A stretch of DNA of 64,000 nt from Microbacterium helvum (GCF_014779795.1 NZ_JACXZS010000009.1:144834-208833); one strand, 5' to 3'; positions 48,413 through 57,044 are shown, numbered from the stretch's first letter. Made by a program: numbers and translations. The notes: generated from the letters alone by a model not told the origin.

Positions 48413-50669
48413 GGTCGATCGCGGCGCACGCCGTGTGGGTCAGCGCCTGCTGGCGTTCGCGATCCTCGCCGCGCTGCTGGCGGCGCTGCTCCCCGTGGCC
48501 CGGGTGGTGCAGTCCGGCGCATGGCTCATCGGGGCGCTCGTGCTCGCCACGCTGATCCTCGCGGCCGGCTACAACGCCCGGCGGTTCCGGATGCCGGCGG
48601 TCGCGGTGACGCTCATCGAGCTGGCCGTGTGGGTCGTTTTCATGACCCTGGTGTTCCTGCGCGAGACCGCGCTGCTGTGGGTGATCCCGACGCTCGACAC
48701 GTTCCGCGCCGTGCCGATCCTCATCGGCACCGCCATGGAGGAGATCACCCTCGGCGCCGCACCGCTGGAGCCGACCCTCTCGCTCGCGTTCGTCGTGGTC
48801 GGCGCGATGGGGCTGCTCACGATCATCGTCGACCATGTGGTCGTGACCGCGCGCCTGCCGCTCCTCGGCTCGGTGGGGATCATCGCGGTCTCGCTCATCC
48901 CGGCGATCGCCGTGCCGGGCGACGTCGACGTCATGGGCTTCGTGTTCCTCGCCATCACGATCCTGTTCCTCATCCGCGCCGAGACGCGCTCGCGCGAGAA
49001 GCCGCTCGAGCGCGAAGCCGAGCGCACCGCGGGCGTGCCCGCCACCGCTGTCGGCATCGCGGCGATCGCGATCGTGGTCGCGGTCGTCGCCGCCCCGACC
49101 CTGCCTGCGCCGGTGCGCGCGGGCACCGGGATCGGCGCCGGTGCCGGCATCGACGCGACGCTGCAGCTCGGCGACGACCTGCGGCGCCCGCAGGACACAG
49201 TGGTCATCAAGGTCCGCACCGATGCACCGTCCGTCCCGTACCTGCGCGCGACGACGCTCAGCACGTTCGAAGGCGATGTGTGGGAGCCGGATCGCTCGCA
49301 GACGGTGGCTCTCACGAGCGACCGCGCGTTCGGCAAGATCGACCTCGCCGACGACATCGACACCGCCGAGTACACGACGAAGATCGACGTCGTGAATCTC
49401 GAGTCGGTGTGGGCGCCGGTCCCCTACCCGGCCGAGGCCGTCACCGGGCTCGACGGGCTGTGGGGCGCGGTGCCGTACAACCGCACGGTCGCGACGGCGA
49501 GCGGTTCGACGCAGGGTCAGTCCTACGAGGTCGTGTACGACCCGCCGCGGCCGTCGCTGGAGCAGATGCGCGCCCTCGTGTCGGGCGGCGATCAGATCCG
49601 CGACGACACCATGCAGCTGCCGGCCGATCTGCCGCCGGTCATCGCCGAGACGGCGGCGCAGGTCACCGCCGACGCCGCGACCGACTATGACAAGCTCATC
49701 GCCCTGCAGCGGTGGTTCCGCGGCGGTGACTTCACCTACTCGCTCGAGGCTCCTGTCGAGGAGGGCTTCGACGGGAGCGGCGCGGACGCGGTCGCGCAGT
49801 TCCTCGAGGTGCGCAAGGGGTACTGCGTCCACTTCGCCTCTGCGTTCGCGCTGATGGCGCGCACGCTGCACATCCCCTCCCGGATCGTCGTGGGCTATCT
49901 GCCCGGCGACGCGACGAGCGAGACCATCGACGGGCAGACGGTGTACGCCGTGAAGAGCTCGCAGCTGCACGCCTGGCCCGAGGTGTACTTCGCCGGCGTC
50001 GGCTGGATCCCCTTCGAGCCGACCGTGAGCCTGGGTGTGCCGACGACGTTCTCGCCTGCTGCCGCGCTGCCCGGCCAGGGCCCGGGCGCCGACACGCCGA
50101 CGCCCGGGGCGAGCCCGGCCCCGAGCCGATCCGTCGACCCGAACCGACTGGGCCCCGACGAGCAGCGCAACTCGTCGGCCTCGGGGCCGAACCGCACGGC
50201 GATCGATCCGCTCCCCCTGTTCGGTGTCGTCGTGCTCGTCGTCTTCGTGCTGGCGCTCCCCTTCCTGCTGCGTGAGCTGCGGCGCCGGCAGCAGGACGTC
50301 GCCGCTCGCCGGGGCGATGCGGCCGCGGCCTGGCAGTCCGTGCAGGACGCCGCGATCGACGTGGGAATAGAGGTGCCCTCGAGCGAGACGCCCCGTGCGT
50401 TCGCACAGCGACTGATCTCGCAGCACGGGGTGGCGGCATCCGATATGAACACCGTCCTCATCGCGATCGAGCGGGTCAGCTACTCCAAGGCGGGCACGCG
50501 TTCGTATTGGATGGGGGATGCCGCAGCCGACGCCGCCAGGGCGGTCCGTGCCGCGCTGCTGGCGTCGGTGCCGCCCTCGCGGCGGGTCCTCGCCCTGCTC
50601 GCTCCGCGGTCGCTCGTGATCCGGCCGGGCAGTGTGTACGCCGGCACTGCGCCGATGCGAGGACGGTAG
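48399..50669 (+). CDS. Membrane-anchored transglutaminase-like protein (TgpA type)
   Basis: A 756-residue protein with about six transmembrane helices in the first 220 residues. A long extracytoplasmic part carries the transglutaminase-like core (Cys476 in KGYCVHFASA, His524 in SQLHAWPEVYF, then GWIPFEPT). A Pro/Ser-rich linker, one more membrane helix (LFGVVVLVVFVLALPFLL) and a cytoplasmic DUF4129-like tail follow. The moxR-DUF58-TgpA trio is widespread; its role is probably in cell-envelope protein processing, unproven here. Confidence 0.88.
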   Translation: MSSAEVDRGARRVGQRLLAFAILAALLAALLPVARVVQSGAWLIGALVLATLILAAGYNARRFRMPAVAVTLIELAVWVVFMTLVFLRETALLWVIPTLDTFRAVPILIGTAMEEITLGAAPLEPTLSLAFVVVGAMGLLTIIVDHVVVTARLPLLGSVGIIAVSLIPAIAVPGDVDVMGFVFLAITILFLIRAETRSREKPLEREAERTAGVPATAVGIAAIAIVVAVVAAPTLPAPVRAGTGIGAGAGIDATLQLGDDLRRPQDTVVIKVRTDAPSVPYLRATTLSTFEGDVWEPDRSQTVALTSDRAFGKIDLADDIDTAEYTTKIDVVNLESVWAPVPYPAEAVTGLDGLWGAVPYNRTVATASGSTQGQSYEVVYDPPRPSLEQMRALVSGGDQIRDDTMQLPADLPPVIAETAAQVTADAATDYDKLIALQRWFRGGDFTYSLEAPVEEGFDGSGADAVAQFLEVRKGYCVHFASAFALMARTLHIPSRIVVGYLPGDATSETIDGQTVYAVKSSQLHAWPEVYFAGVGWIPFEPTVSLGVPTTFSPAAALPGQGPGADTPTPGASPAPSRSVDPNRLGPDEQRNSSASGPNRTAIDPLPLFGVVVLVVFVLALPFLLRELRRRQQDVAARRGDAAAAWQSVQDAAIDVGIEVPSSETPRAFAQRLISQHGVAASDMNTVLIAIERVSYSKAGTRSYWMGDAAADAARAVRAALLASVPPSRRVLALLAPRSLVIRPGSVYAGTAPMRGR

Positions 50670-50711
50670 CCACGTCAGGGTAGGATGTCTGATGGCCCTC
50701 CGGGGCCGCCC

Positions 50712-50798
50712 GGAGGATTCGCCTAGTGGCCTATGGCGCACGCTTGGAAAGCGTGTTGGGGATGAAACCCCTCGGGGGTTCGAATCCCCCATCCTCCG
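50712..50798 (+). tRNA. tRNA-Ser (anticodon GGA)
   Basis: Acceptor GGAGGAT (50712-50718) pairs with ATCCTCC (50791-50797). Anticodon stem CACGC/GCGTG with loop TTGGAAA gives GGA. There is a long class II variable arm, and the T-arm is GGGGG-TTCGAAT-CCCCC. No CCA is encoded after the discriminator G. A TAGGAT -10 candidate lies at 50681-50686. Accessory DNA begins immediately downstream, so the 3' end is a plausible integration site. Confidence 0.95.
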
Positions 50799-51111
50799 CA
50801 CCTGCGATCCCAGTGTTTTCAAGGAATCGCGACTCGATTCAGATCCCGTGGCACAGTTGGTGGCACAGTTTGCGTAAACACCAGGAGCGCGAAAGCCCCG
50901 GATTTCCACGGGTTTCGATTGGCTCGATGCGCCGGTTGTGACACGACTGCCCCATGTCACAACCAGCGCTAGCGGGTTTCGGACAGCGGCGCCCGCGAAG
51001 ATTGGGCCGACCGCCGGTAGTCCGACACGCCGTCGACCCTGCAATTCGCCGGGGGGCTTTCGCCACCAGGTTCAGAATGCGCGGGCTCGGAACACGGAGG
51101 AGAATGATCCC
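50799..51111. other. Non-coding boundary region downstream of tRNA-Ser
   Basis: A 313-bp stretch without a convincing gene. It contains an 11-bp direct repeat GTGGCACAGTT (50848-50858 and 50860-50870) and an inverted repeat GGTTGTGAC/GTCACAACC (50934-50942 and 50956-50964). Base composition is less GC-rich than the core chromosome to the left. These could be integrase arm-type sites or the scar of an integration event. A ribosome site GGAGGAG precedes the next gene. Confidence 0.5.
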
Positions 51112-51423
51112 ATGCAGATCGAGGTCCTCCACATTGCGGGTTGCCCCACGTGGGTCGAGGCAAGTAGGCGCGTGCGCGAGGCCTTGACTCTGTCCGGGAT
51201 CTACCACGCGAAGATGGCATTCCGCCTCGTGGCCTCGCCAGCGGATGCGGCCCGCCTCCCCTTCGCCGGATCCCCCACGATCCTCGTGGATGGGGCGGAC
51301 CTCTTTCCCGGGAGCCCGCGCACTTCGCAGCTGGCATGCCGGGTCTATCTGACCCCCCAGGGACTCGCCGGGGCGCCCACGACCGAACAGATCATTGAGG
51401 CGGTCAGCGCTCATGGACGGTGA
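51112..51423 (+). CDS. Thioredoxin-fold protein, alkylmercury-lyase-associated type
   Basis: A 103-residue small protein starting MQIEVLHIAGCPTW with later SPTILVDGADLFPGS and CRVYLTPQGLAGAPTTEQI. Proteins of this shape are usually annotated thioredoxin-like or alkylmercury lyase and occur beside metal-resistance genes. It has one Cys at position 11 (GCP) and one near 79, not a CxxC. GGAGGAG lies a few bases before the ATG. Position ahead of the cmtR-ctpG genes suggests a metal-related job; the catalytic activity is unknown. Confidence 0.72.
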   Translation: MQIEVLHIAGCPTWVEASRRVREALTLSGIYHAKMAFRLVASPADAARLPFAGSPTILVDGADLFPGSPRTSQLACRVYLTPQGLAGAPTTEQIIEAVSAHGR

Positions 51424-51568
51424 CTTCCTCGTCGAGTGCTCTTGCTGCGGCAGGACTCTGCCGCGACGCAAGGCGCACGCACTCCACGACGGCACAGCGT
51501 TCGTGTGTCGCAGATGCGGGCTCTGGATCGCGCTTCGCCTCAGGGGCGACCACATCGAAGAGAAGTAG
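51413..51568 (+). CDS. 51-residue zinc-ribbon protein
   Basis: Too short for ordinary gene calling but convincing. ATG at 51413 overlaps the end of the thioredoxin-like gene by 11 bases. The product contains CSCCGR (residues 9-14) and CRRCGLW (32-38), two CxxC knuckles separated by 20 residues, a classic zinc ribbon, with a basic middle and an acidic end (DHIEEK). It could bind Zn, Cd or Hg, or nucleic acid. No known family recognised. Translational coupling to the upstream gene argues that it is real. Confidence 0.65.
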   Translation: MDGDFLVECSCCGRTLPRRKAHALHDGTAFVCRRCGLWIALRLRGDHIEEK

Positions 51569-51645
51569 CGCTGCGACTACGGTCAGGGCGGGCGCACCTG
51601 CACACTATCCCTGCTGAACTCGAAGGATTGTTCATCGCTCGCTGT

Positions 51646-51667
51646 ATAGTCAGTGGATGCTGACTAT
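51646..51667. promoter_or_regulatory. CmtR operator overlapping -10 and start codon
   Basis: A perfect inverted repeat with 8-bp arms ATAGTCAG (51646-51653) and CTGACTAT (51660-51667) around a 6-base centre. The TATAGT at 51645-51650 is a good -10. The cmtR ATG (51657) lies only six bases beyond it, inside the palindrome, so the transcript is probably leaderless and the repressor would cover both -10 and start. Confidence 0.75.
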
Positions 51668-52016
51668 TGCTTCGCGTTTGGATGTGATGAACCGGTTGGG
51701 TCGCGCGATGGCGGATCCGACGCGGTCGCGGATTCTGATGACCCTGTTGGATGGCCCGAGCTATCCGGCAGTGCTGTCGAAGAGTCTCGAACTGACGCGC
51801 TCGAACGTATCGAACCATCTGACCTGTCTACGCGACTGCGGGATTGTGGTGGCCGAGCCGGAAGGCCGGCAGACGCGGTATGAGATCGCGGACCCACACC
51901 TCGCAGCGGCACTGAACGCACTCGTCGACGTCACGCTTGCCGTCGACGAGAACGCACCGTGCTTGGACCCCGCCTGCGCGGTCGACGGATGCTGCGAGAG
52001 CGGAGTGACCGCGTGA
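51657..52016 (+). CDS. cmtR: Cd(II)/Pb(II)-sensing ArsR-family repressor
   Basis: A 119-residue winged-helix repressor close in layout to M. tuberculosis CmtR: LGRAMADPTRSRILMTLLDGPSYPAVL, then recognition helix SLELTRSNVSNHLTCLRDCGIV. The three sensor cysteines of CmtR are at identical positions, Cys57, Cys61 and Cys102; an extra Cys107 and CC near the end are additional. Metal binding should release it from the palindrome at its own start. Its stop overlaps the ATPase start (GTGA). Confidence 0.92.
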   Translation: MLTIASRLDVMNRLGRAMADPTRSRILMTLLDGPSYPAVLSKSLELTRSNVSNHLTCLRDCGIVVAEPEGRQTRYEIADPHLAAALNALVDVTLAVDENAPCLDPACAVDGCCESGVTA

Positions 52017-53917
52017 GCGCGGTGACGGGATCGCAAGTCGAACATGTCGACATCGAGGGCGATGACGACGACAACCGGCCGTGGTATCGGAGTCCGAGCG
52101 TCCTGATCCCGATCGCCTCGGGCGTCGCGTTCGTCGCCGGCCTGGTCTGCGATTGGACCGGCGCAGAGTCCGCGGGCCTCGTGCTGTTCTGGATCGGTCT
52201 GCTGCTGGGTGCGTACACGTTCGTGCCGGGCGCGCTGCGCAAGCTGTTCACGAATGGCAAGCTCGGCATCGGACTGCTGATGACCATCAGCGCCACGGGC
52301 GCGGTGATCCTCGGCTACGTCGAGGAAGCTGCCGCGCTGGCGTTCCTGTACTCCATCGCGGAGGCGTTGGAGGACAAGGCGATGGACCGCGCCCGTGCTG
52401 GGTTGCGGGCGCTGTTGAAGCTTGTTCCCGACACCGCCCTTGTCAAGCGCGGCGCCGCGACGGCCGAGGTCGAGGCGAAGGAGCTGCGCGTCGGTGACAT
52501 GCTGGTGGTGCGTCCGGGCGAGCGCGTCGCCACTGACGGCATCGTGCGAGCCGGTCGCAGCAGCCTGGACACGTCCGCAATCACCGGTGAGTCGATCCCG
52601 GTCGAGGTCGAGCCCGGCACCGATGTCTCGGCCGGGTCGATCAACACAACCGGCGTCCTCGAGATCGAGGCCACCGCCGCCGGCACCGACAACTCGCTCA
52701 CCACGATCGTGGAGCTGGTCGAGCAGGCACAGGCAGAGAAGGGCGACCGCGCCCGCCTGGCTGACCGGATCGCCCGCCCCCTCGTGCCCGGCGTGATGCT
52801 CCTCGCCGTGCTCGTCGGCGTGCTCGGCTCGCTACTGACCGGCGATACCGAGCTGTGGATCACCCGTGCACTCGTGGTTCTGGTCGCCGCCTCGCCGTGC
52901 GCGCTGGCGATCGCCGTCCCGGTCACCGTCGTATCCGCGATCGGCGCCGCGTCCAAGTTCGGTGTCGTGGTGAAGTCGGGGGCCGCGTTCGAACGGTTCG
53001 GCGGCATCCGCCACCTTGCCGTCGATAAGACCGGCACACTGACCCGCAACGAGCCCACCGTCGCCCGCGTCGTGACCACCAGCGGGGCCACCGAGGCTGA
53101 CGTGCTGGCATGGGCAGCGAGCCTGGAAGGCCACAGCACCCACCCGCTGGCAGCCGCGATCACGAACGCCGCGCCCGACGCCGTGGCCGCCGAGGACGTC
53201 AGCGAGACAGCCGGGCACGGCATCGCTGGCAGACTCGACGGTGCCCGGCTCGCCGTGGGTAGCCCGCGCTGGCTGACCGCCGGCACACTGGCCGACGACG
53301 TACTGGCGATGGAATCCGAGGGCATGACCGTCGTCATCGTGCACCGCGACGACCAGCCGACGGGAGCGATCGGAGTCCGTGACGAACTGCGCCCCGAGGT
53401 TCCCGAGGTCATCGCCACACTCAACCGCCGCGGGATCGGCGTGACGATGCTCACCGGCGACAACGCCCGCACCGCCGCGGCCCTGGCCGCGCAGGCCGGC
53501 ATCAGCGACGTGCGCGCCGAGCTGCGCCCCGAGGACAAGGCCGCCGCCGTCACGGAACTGTCGAAGTCGCAGCCCACGGCAATGATCGGCGACGGCATCA
53601 ACGACGCCCCCGCTCTCGCCGCCGCGGACCTGGGAATCGCGATGGGCGCCAAGGGCGCCGACGCGGCGATCGAATCCGCCGACGTCGCATTCACCGGCCA
53701 CGACCTGCGCCTCATCCCGCAGGCCCTTGCCCATGCCCGCCGCGGTCGCAGCATCATCAACCAGAACGTCGTGCTGTCCATCGCGATCATCGCCGTCCTA
53801 CTGCCGTCGGCGATCACCGGCATCCTCGGGCTCGCGGCCGTCGTGCTCGTCCACGAGGTCGCGGAAGTCATCGTCATCCTCAACGGGCTCCGTGCGGCAC
53901 GGCGCAAGCGGGCATGA
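52013..53917 (+). CDS. P1B-type heavy-metal-translocating ATPase, CtpG-like
   Basis: Metal efflux pump of 634 residues. There is no N-terminal HMA domain; membrane segments start at about residue 35. Actuator TGES (DTSAITGESIPVE), membrane metal site SPC (AASPCALAIAVPV, Ser replacing the first Cys of CPC), phosphorylation site DKTGTLT, HP-type SEGHSTHPLA region, hinge GDGINDAPAL, and a C-terminal HEVAEVIVILNGLRA. SPC plus HE resembles the P1B-4 subgroup, and overall the order matches M. tuberculosis CtpG, the target of CmtR. Likely substrate Cd, Pb or Zn. GTG start coupled to cmtR. Confidence 0.9.
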   Translation: MSAVTGSQVEHVDIEGDDDDNRPWYRSPSVLIPIASGVAFVAGLVCDWTGAESAGLVLFWIGLLLGAYTFVPGALRKLFTNGKLGIGLLMTISATGAVILGYVEEAAALAFLYSIAEALEDKAMDRARAGLRALLKLVPDTALVKRGAATAEVEAKELRVGDMLVVRPGERVATDGIVRAGRSSLDTSAITGESIPVEVEPGTDVSAGSINTTGVLEIEATAAGTDNSLTTIVELVEQAQAEKGDRARLADRIARPLVPGVMLLAVLVGVLGSLLTGDTELWITRALVVLVAASPCALAIAVPVTVVSAIGAASKFGVVVKSGAAFERFGGIRHLAVDKTGTLTRNEPTVARVVTTSGATEADVLAWAASLEGHSTHPLAAAITNAAPDAVAAEDVSETAGHGIAGRLDGARLAVGSPRWLTAGTLADDVLAMESEGMTVVIVHRDDQPTGAIGVRDELRPEVPEVIATLNRRGIGVTMLTGDNARTAAALAAQAGISDVRAELRPEDKAAAVTELSKSQPTAMIGDGINDAPALAAADLGIAMGAKGADAAIESADVAFTGHDLRLIPQALAHARRGRSIINQNVVLSIAIIAVLLPSAITGILGLAAVVLVHEVAEVIVILNGLRAARRKRA

Positions 53918-54483
53918 CCCATCGCACTGACGGCGCTGCCCTCGCGCCGATGAACAACGACGTCGCAGAACCGGCGAGTTCACCCCGTCCTGCGACGGCG
54001 CGTGCCCCGCTGCGCCGGTTCCTGCTCGCGTTCGCCGTCGCGGCCGGGGCGGTGCTGATCGACCAGGGTACAAAAGCGCTCGCGCTCGCGCAGCTCAGCG
54101 AGTACGAACGCATCCCGGTCCTCGGAGACTGGCTCGGCTTGCAACTCGCGTTCAACCCCGGCACCGTCATGTCTCTCGGAGCGGACTCAACATGGCTGCT
54201 GACGATCGTCGCGGTGGTCGCCTCGGTCGCACTGCTCATCGCCGCCACACGGGCCCGCACGGCCGGTTGGGCGATCGCGATAGGCCTCGTGTGGGGAGGC
54301 GCGGTGGGCAACCTCCTGGACCGGCTGCTCGCGCCCCCGGGCTTTGCTCGCGGCCACGTCACCGACTTCCTCGCCTACGGCAACCTCTTCATCGGCAACC
54401 TGGCCGATGTCCTGATCGGCGTCGGAGTCGCGCTCGGCATCCTGCTCTTCGTCCGAGACCACCGGACGCACAGCGAGCAGTAA
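53914..54483 (+). CDS. lspA: Signal peptidase II (prolipoprotein signal peptidase), resistance-island copy
   Basis: An aspartic membrane protease of 189 residues with four transmembrane helices. Conserved blocks are IDQGTKALAL, FNPGTVMSLG (usually FNxGxAFS), the catalytic Asp in GGAVGNLLDRL and the second in GNLADVLIG. ATGA overlap with the ATPase gene. lspA copies are frequent passengers of cadA-type cadmium islands; whether they process a metal-related lipoprotein is unresolved. The chromosomal lspA is presumably elsewhere. Confidence 0.9.
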   Translation: MTHRTDGAALAPMNNDVAEPASSPRPATARAPLRRFLLAFAVAAGAVLIDQGTKALALAQLSEYERIPVLGDWLGLQLAFNPGTVMSLGADSTWLLTIVAVVASVALLIAATRARTAGWAIAIGLVWGGAVGNLLDRLLAPPGFARGHVTDFLAYGNLFIGNLADVLIGVGVALGILLFVRDHRTHSEQ

Positions 54484-55097
54484 CCAGGGCGCCAAGACGA
54501 AGGCGATCACAACCGGGGACGCGGCATCGAGCTCGGTTGTCCACACCCGGCGCAGCATTCCGGTCGCCTCGACCACGATTGCGATCTGGTCGTGTCCAGA
54601 TCCGTGCCCGTCGACCGAGCGTTCCTACTATCGATTCCGGCGCGCGAGACCGGTATCGATGCGGGCTACGCCACCAGCCCTTCACCGTCGGCGACCCTAA
54701 CCCGGTTCATTCCCTTCCCCCGGTCGATCGCCACCACTAGAGACGAAACTGTCAACGGCGCGCTCGCAGCAACATCACGGACCTGCTCACCGCCGAACGC
54801 GATCAAGGCCGCGTCACCAGCCGTCTTCGCCAGCGATGTCGTTAGGCCATCGCCTCGACGGCCCATGCTCAGCCTGCGCTCGTCGATGTCAATGTCGTTC
54901 ATGCTCGCTCCGCTGCGCGTGCTCCACATTGACATCTCCCACACTCCGGCCGTGGCTAGCCGCCTGTCGATGCGATACCCCTCGTGGCCGATCAGCAATC
55001 GCTCACAGCGGGCACGGCGTTTCCCACACACCCGCATGGGTGTCGATTATCGGGGGGAGGGCGACGACCGAGCCGGGCCCGACTGAGCCGAGCCGGA
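54484..55097. other. 614-bp spacer between lspA and the integrase, no confident gene
   Basis: Convergent spacer. The longest minus-strand frame (54666-55037) contains a plausible stretch (SMNDIDIDERRLSMGRRGD) but has no ribosome site or recognisable family. The frame reading VVEATGMLRRVW near 54576-54540 hints at a decayed transposase but is too short to call. Base composition is lower in GC than the core genome. Treat as accessory DNA, possibly a gene remnant. Confidence 0.4.
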
Positions 55098-56321
55098 CTA
55101 AACCGGTTGCTCCACGCTCGCGGGCGCGAGGAGCGCGCCCACGAGGTCTGCAGCGCCGCGCTGCAGCGTCTTCACCGCGTGCGAGTAGGTGTTTAGCGTG
55201 GTCTGGATGTCCGCATGTCCCAATCGCTCCGACACGATCTTCGGATGAACCCCGGCGCGCAACAGCAACGTGGCGTGCGTGTGCCGCAGCTCGTGAAGGT
55301 GGAGCGCGTCGAGATCGGGGTGGACCTCGACCGCCTTCGCGACGCGCTCCCGCCATTGCCTGGAGAACTGGGTCGGGTTGTGCGGCTGCCCGTAGCGATT
55401 GCAGAAGATGAGGTGCTCGCCGCGCGCGAGTTCCGGCGCGACCGCACGCAGCATGTCGTGCCTCGCTCGGAACGCGGCGGCAAGGCGGGCGTCGATGTCG
55501 ACGTTGCGAACGCGACCGCTCTTGGTGGCTCGGAAGTCGATCACGGGTTTGCGGCCAGCCTCCTTCACGTAGGACATGGCCCGCGCGATCGTGATGACGT
55601 TGTTGTCGAGGTCGAGGTCCTTCCACCGCAGTCCCAGGATCTCTCCGCGCCGCATACCTGTGCCGAGTAGCGTCAGCCACGCCAGCCAGAGGTAATCGCC
55701 GGAGGACTCGGACCAGTCCAGGAACAACCGCGCATCCTCGGCCGACCAGGTGATCATCTCCGGTGGAGCGGCCTCCAGCTTCGTCGGCGGCGACGCACGC
55801 TTCGCGGGATTGAACCGGATCAGCCCGTCTTCGAGCGCGTGCTGGAGCACTTGCGAGATCAGCACATGGACGTGCCGCACGGTCGCCGGTCCCAGAGGTT
55901 CGCCAAGGTGGCCGCGATCCTTTCTGCCGGTCTGCTCCAACTGTCGGTAGAAGCGGTTGAGCTGATCTTTGGTGATGTCGGCGATCGGCGCGCGGCCGAT
56001 TGGCGACGGAAGGACATGGACCCGGAAGTGCTTGCGGTAGCCGGCAAGTGTCGACGGGCGCACACGCAGCGAGTCGAAGTACTTCTCCGCGTACGCGTTG
56101 AACGTCTCGCGCGTCTCGTCGACGTGGACTCCTCGTCGAATGTCCACCTGCACCTCGACGAGCGCGGCGAGGGCTTCCCGGCGTGTGGCGAAGCCGCGCC
56201 GGAACCTGCGAAGCGCGTCGCCGTCGGGCCGGTCAACCCAGTACGCGACCCGGTAGCGGGTCTCACCGGACTTCGTTGCGTAGGGCGAGACCGTACCGTC
56301 CAAATTCGATCGTCGGGTCAT
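55098..56321 (-). CDS. Tyrosine-type site-specific integrase
   Basis: Phage/ICE integrase of 407 residues. AP2-like N-terminal arm-binding region (GTVSPYATKSGETRYRVAYWV), SAM-like core-binding domain (about 75-190), then the catalytic domain with Arg in GTGMRRGEILGLRW, Lys near ATKSGRVRNVDI, HxxR in LHELRHTHATLL, His in LGHADIQTT and Tyr in TLNTYSHAV. ATG at 56321 with GAGAGGAACGG upstream. Divergent small excisionase-like gene and tRNA-Ser at 50.8 kb suggest a tRNA-integrating element. Confidence 0.93.
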   Translation of the reverse strand: MTRRSNLDGTVSPYATKSGETRYRVAYWVDRPDGDALRRFRRGFATRREALAALVEVQVDIRRGVHVDETRETFNAYAEKYFDSLRVRPSTLAGYRKHFRVHVLPSPIGRAPIADITKDQLNRFYRQLEQTGRKDRGHLGEPLGPATVRHVHVLISQVLQHALEDGLIRFNPAKRASPPTKLEAAPPEMITWSAEDARLFLDWSESSGDYLWLAWLTLLGTGMRRGEILGLRWKDLDLDNNVITIARAMSYVKEAGRKPVIDFRATKSGRVRNVDIDARLAAAFRARHDMLRAVAPELARGEHLIFCNRYGQPHNPTQFSRQWRERVAKAVEVHPDLDALHLHELRHTHATLLLRAGVHPKIVSERLGHADIQTTLNTYSHAVKTLQRGAADLVGALLAPASVEQPV

Positions 56322-56334
56322 GCCACCGTTCCTC

Positions 56335-56916
56335 TCAGTTGAGAGTCGGACCACCTGCTGCCGGAGCGGTCGCTGTCGGCCCCGCCGCGCTCGCGTCGCG
56401 GGCGGCCAGCCCGGGCGCAAGGCCCTCGATTCGGGCTCGGCTCATCAGCCGGGTCGCGGTGCTCTGGCTGATGGCGAGACTGTCGGCCACCGCCTTAAGT
56501 GGCGGCAGGTTGATCGCTCCTGCGAGCGCGTATGTCCGCGACGCGTCCACGACGCTCGCGGTGAGATCGCGCTCCGTCCGACTGCGCATGCGGCGAATGT
56601 AGTCCCCACCCGAGCAGATCGGGTGGTCAGGTTCCGAAACTGTGGATACCTTCAGACCGCTCACCTGGAGCGCTGCCTGTACTCGAACTTCTCGCAGCGT
56701 GAGGCTCGTGACTTCATCGCCGGCTCCACCGCGCGCCACGCTCACCTCGGTCGCAACGACACGGCCGAGATCGGGGTCGTAGGCAGCCCGCACACGGATC
56801 TCGCCCGGCACACCGGGCTCTCCCCTCAGCACGACGGTCCAGCTGGCGGGAATGCTCACGCCACTGCCGACAGCGACCCGCTCCTCGCTGACGTCGACGC
56901 TCTCCATCTCCACCAT
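56335..56916 (-). CDS. Uncharacterised HTH protein upstream of the integrase
   Basis: About 193 residues. The N-terminal part (VDVSEERVAVGSGVSIPASWTVVLRG) is beta-rich and unrecognised. The C-terminal part contains LKAVADSLAISQSTATRLMSRARIEGL, a good helix-turn-helix. It ends 13 bases before the integrase start, so the two are probably one operon. I choose ATG 56916: a TAATAC hexamer ends 7 bases upstream with TTGCTC 16 bases before it, suggesting a leaderless mRNA. An earlier in-frame start at 56988 is possible. Likely an element-specific regulator. Confidence 0.6.
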   Translation of the reverse strand: MVEMESVDVSEERVAVGSGVSIPASWTVVLRGEPGVPGEIRVRAAYDPDLGRVVATEVSVARGGAGDEVTSLTLREVRVQAALQVSGLKVSTVSEPDHPICSGGDYIRRMRSRTERDLTASVVDASRTYALAGAINLPPLKAVADSLAISQSTATRLMSRARIEGLAPGLAARDASAAGPTATAPAAGGPTLN

Positions 56917-57044
56917 GTCGTCAGTATTACAGGCCGGAAAAAGTTGAGCAAGGCCTGACATGATGTATTCATGACACATCTGGCTCACGAACGTGCTACG
57001 GTGTGCGCGTGTGATGACATTGGTGGCTCACAAAGGAGAAGCAG
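56917..57044. promoter_or_regulatory. Divergent control region of the integrative element
   Basis: A 128-bp AT-richer spacer between the minus-strand HTH-int operon and the plus-strand xis-rep operon. Minus strand: TTGCTC, 16-base gap, TAATAC. Plus strand: two direct TGGCTCAC repeats (near 56981 and 57024) and TACGGT near 56998. An AAGGAG ribosome site (57033-57038) serves the xis-like gene. The repeats may be binding sites for the HTH or Xis protein. Confidence 0.5.

Noticed and set aside
50848..50870. att core formed by the GTGGCACAGTT direct repeat
   Set aside because: The two copies are adjacent (12-bp period) rather than flanking an element, so they are at most arm-type binding sites.
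48165..51044. 959-residue minus-strand frame across the transglutaminase gene and tRNA-Ser
   Set aside because: It crosses a tRNA and is antisense to a well-supported operon; low-complexity sequence.
53914..54483. lspA as the housekeeping signal peptidase II of the chromosome
   Set aside because: It is coupled to a metal ATPase on accessory DNA; the housekeeping copy is expected near ileS or rluD, not here.
54666..55037. 123-residue hypothetical protein on the minus strand
   Set aside because: No ribosome site, no family resemblance, and an equally long frame lies on the opposite strand; described as spacer instead.
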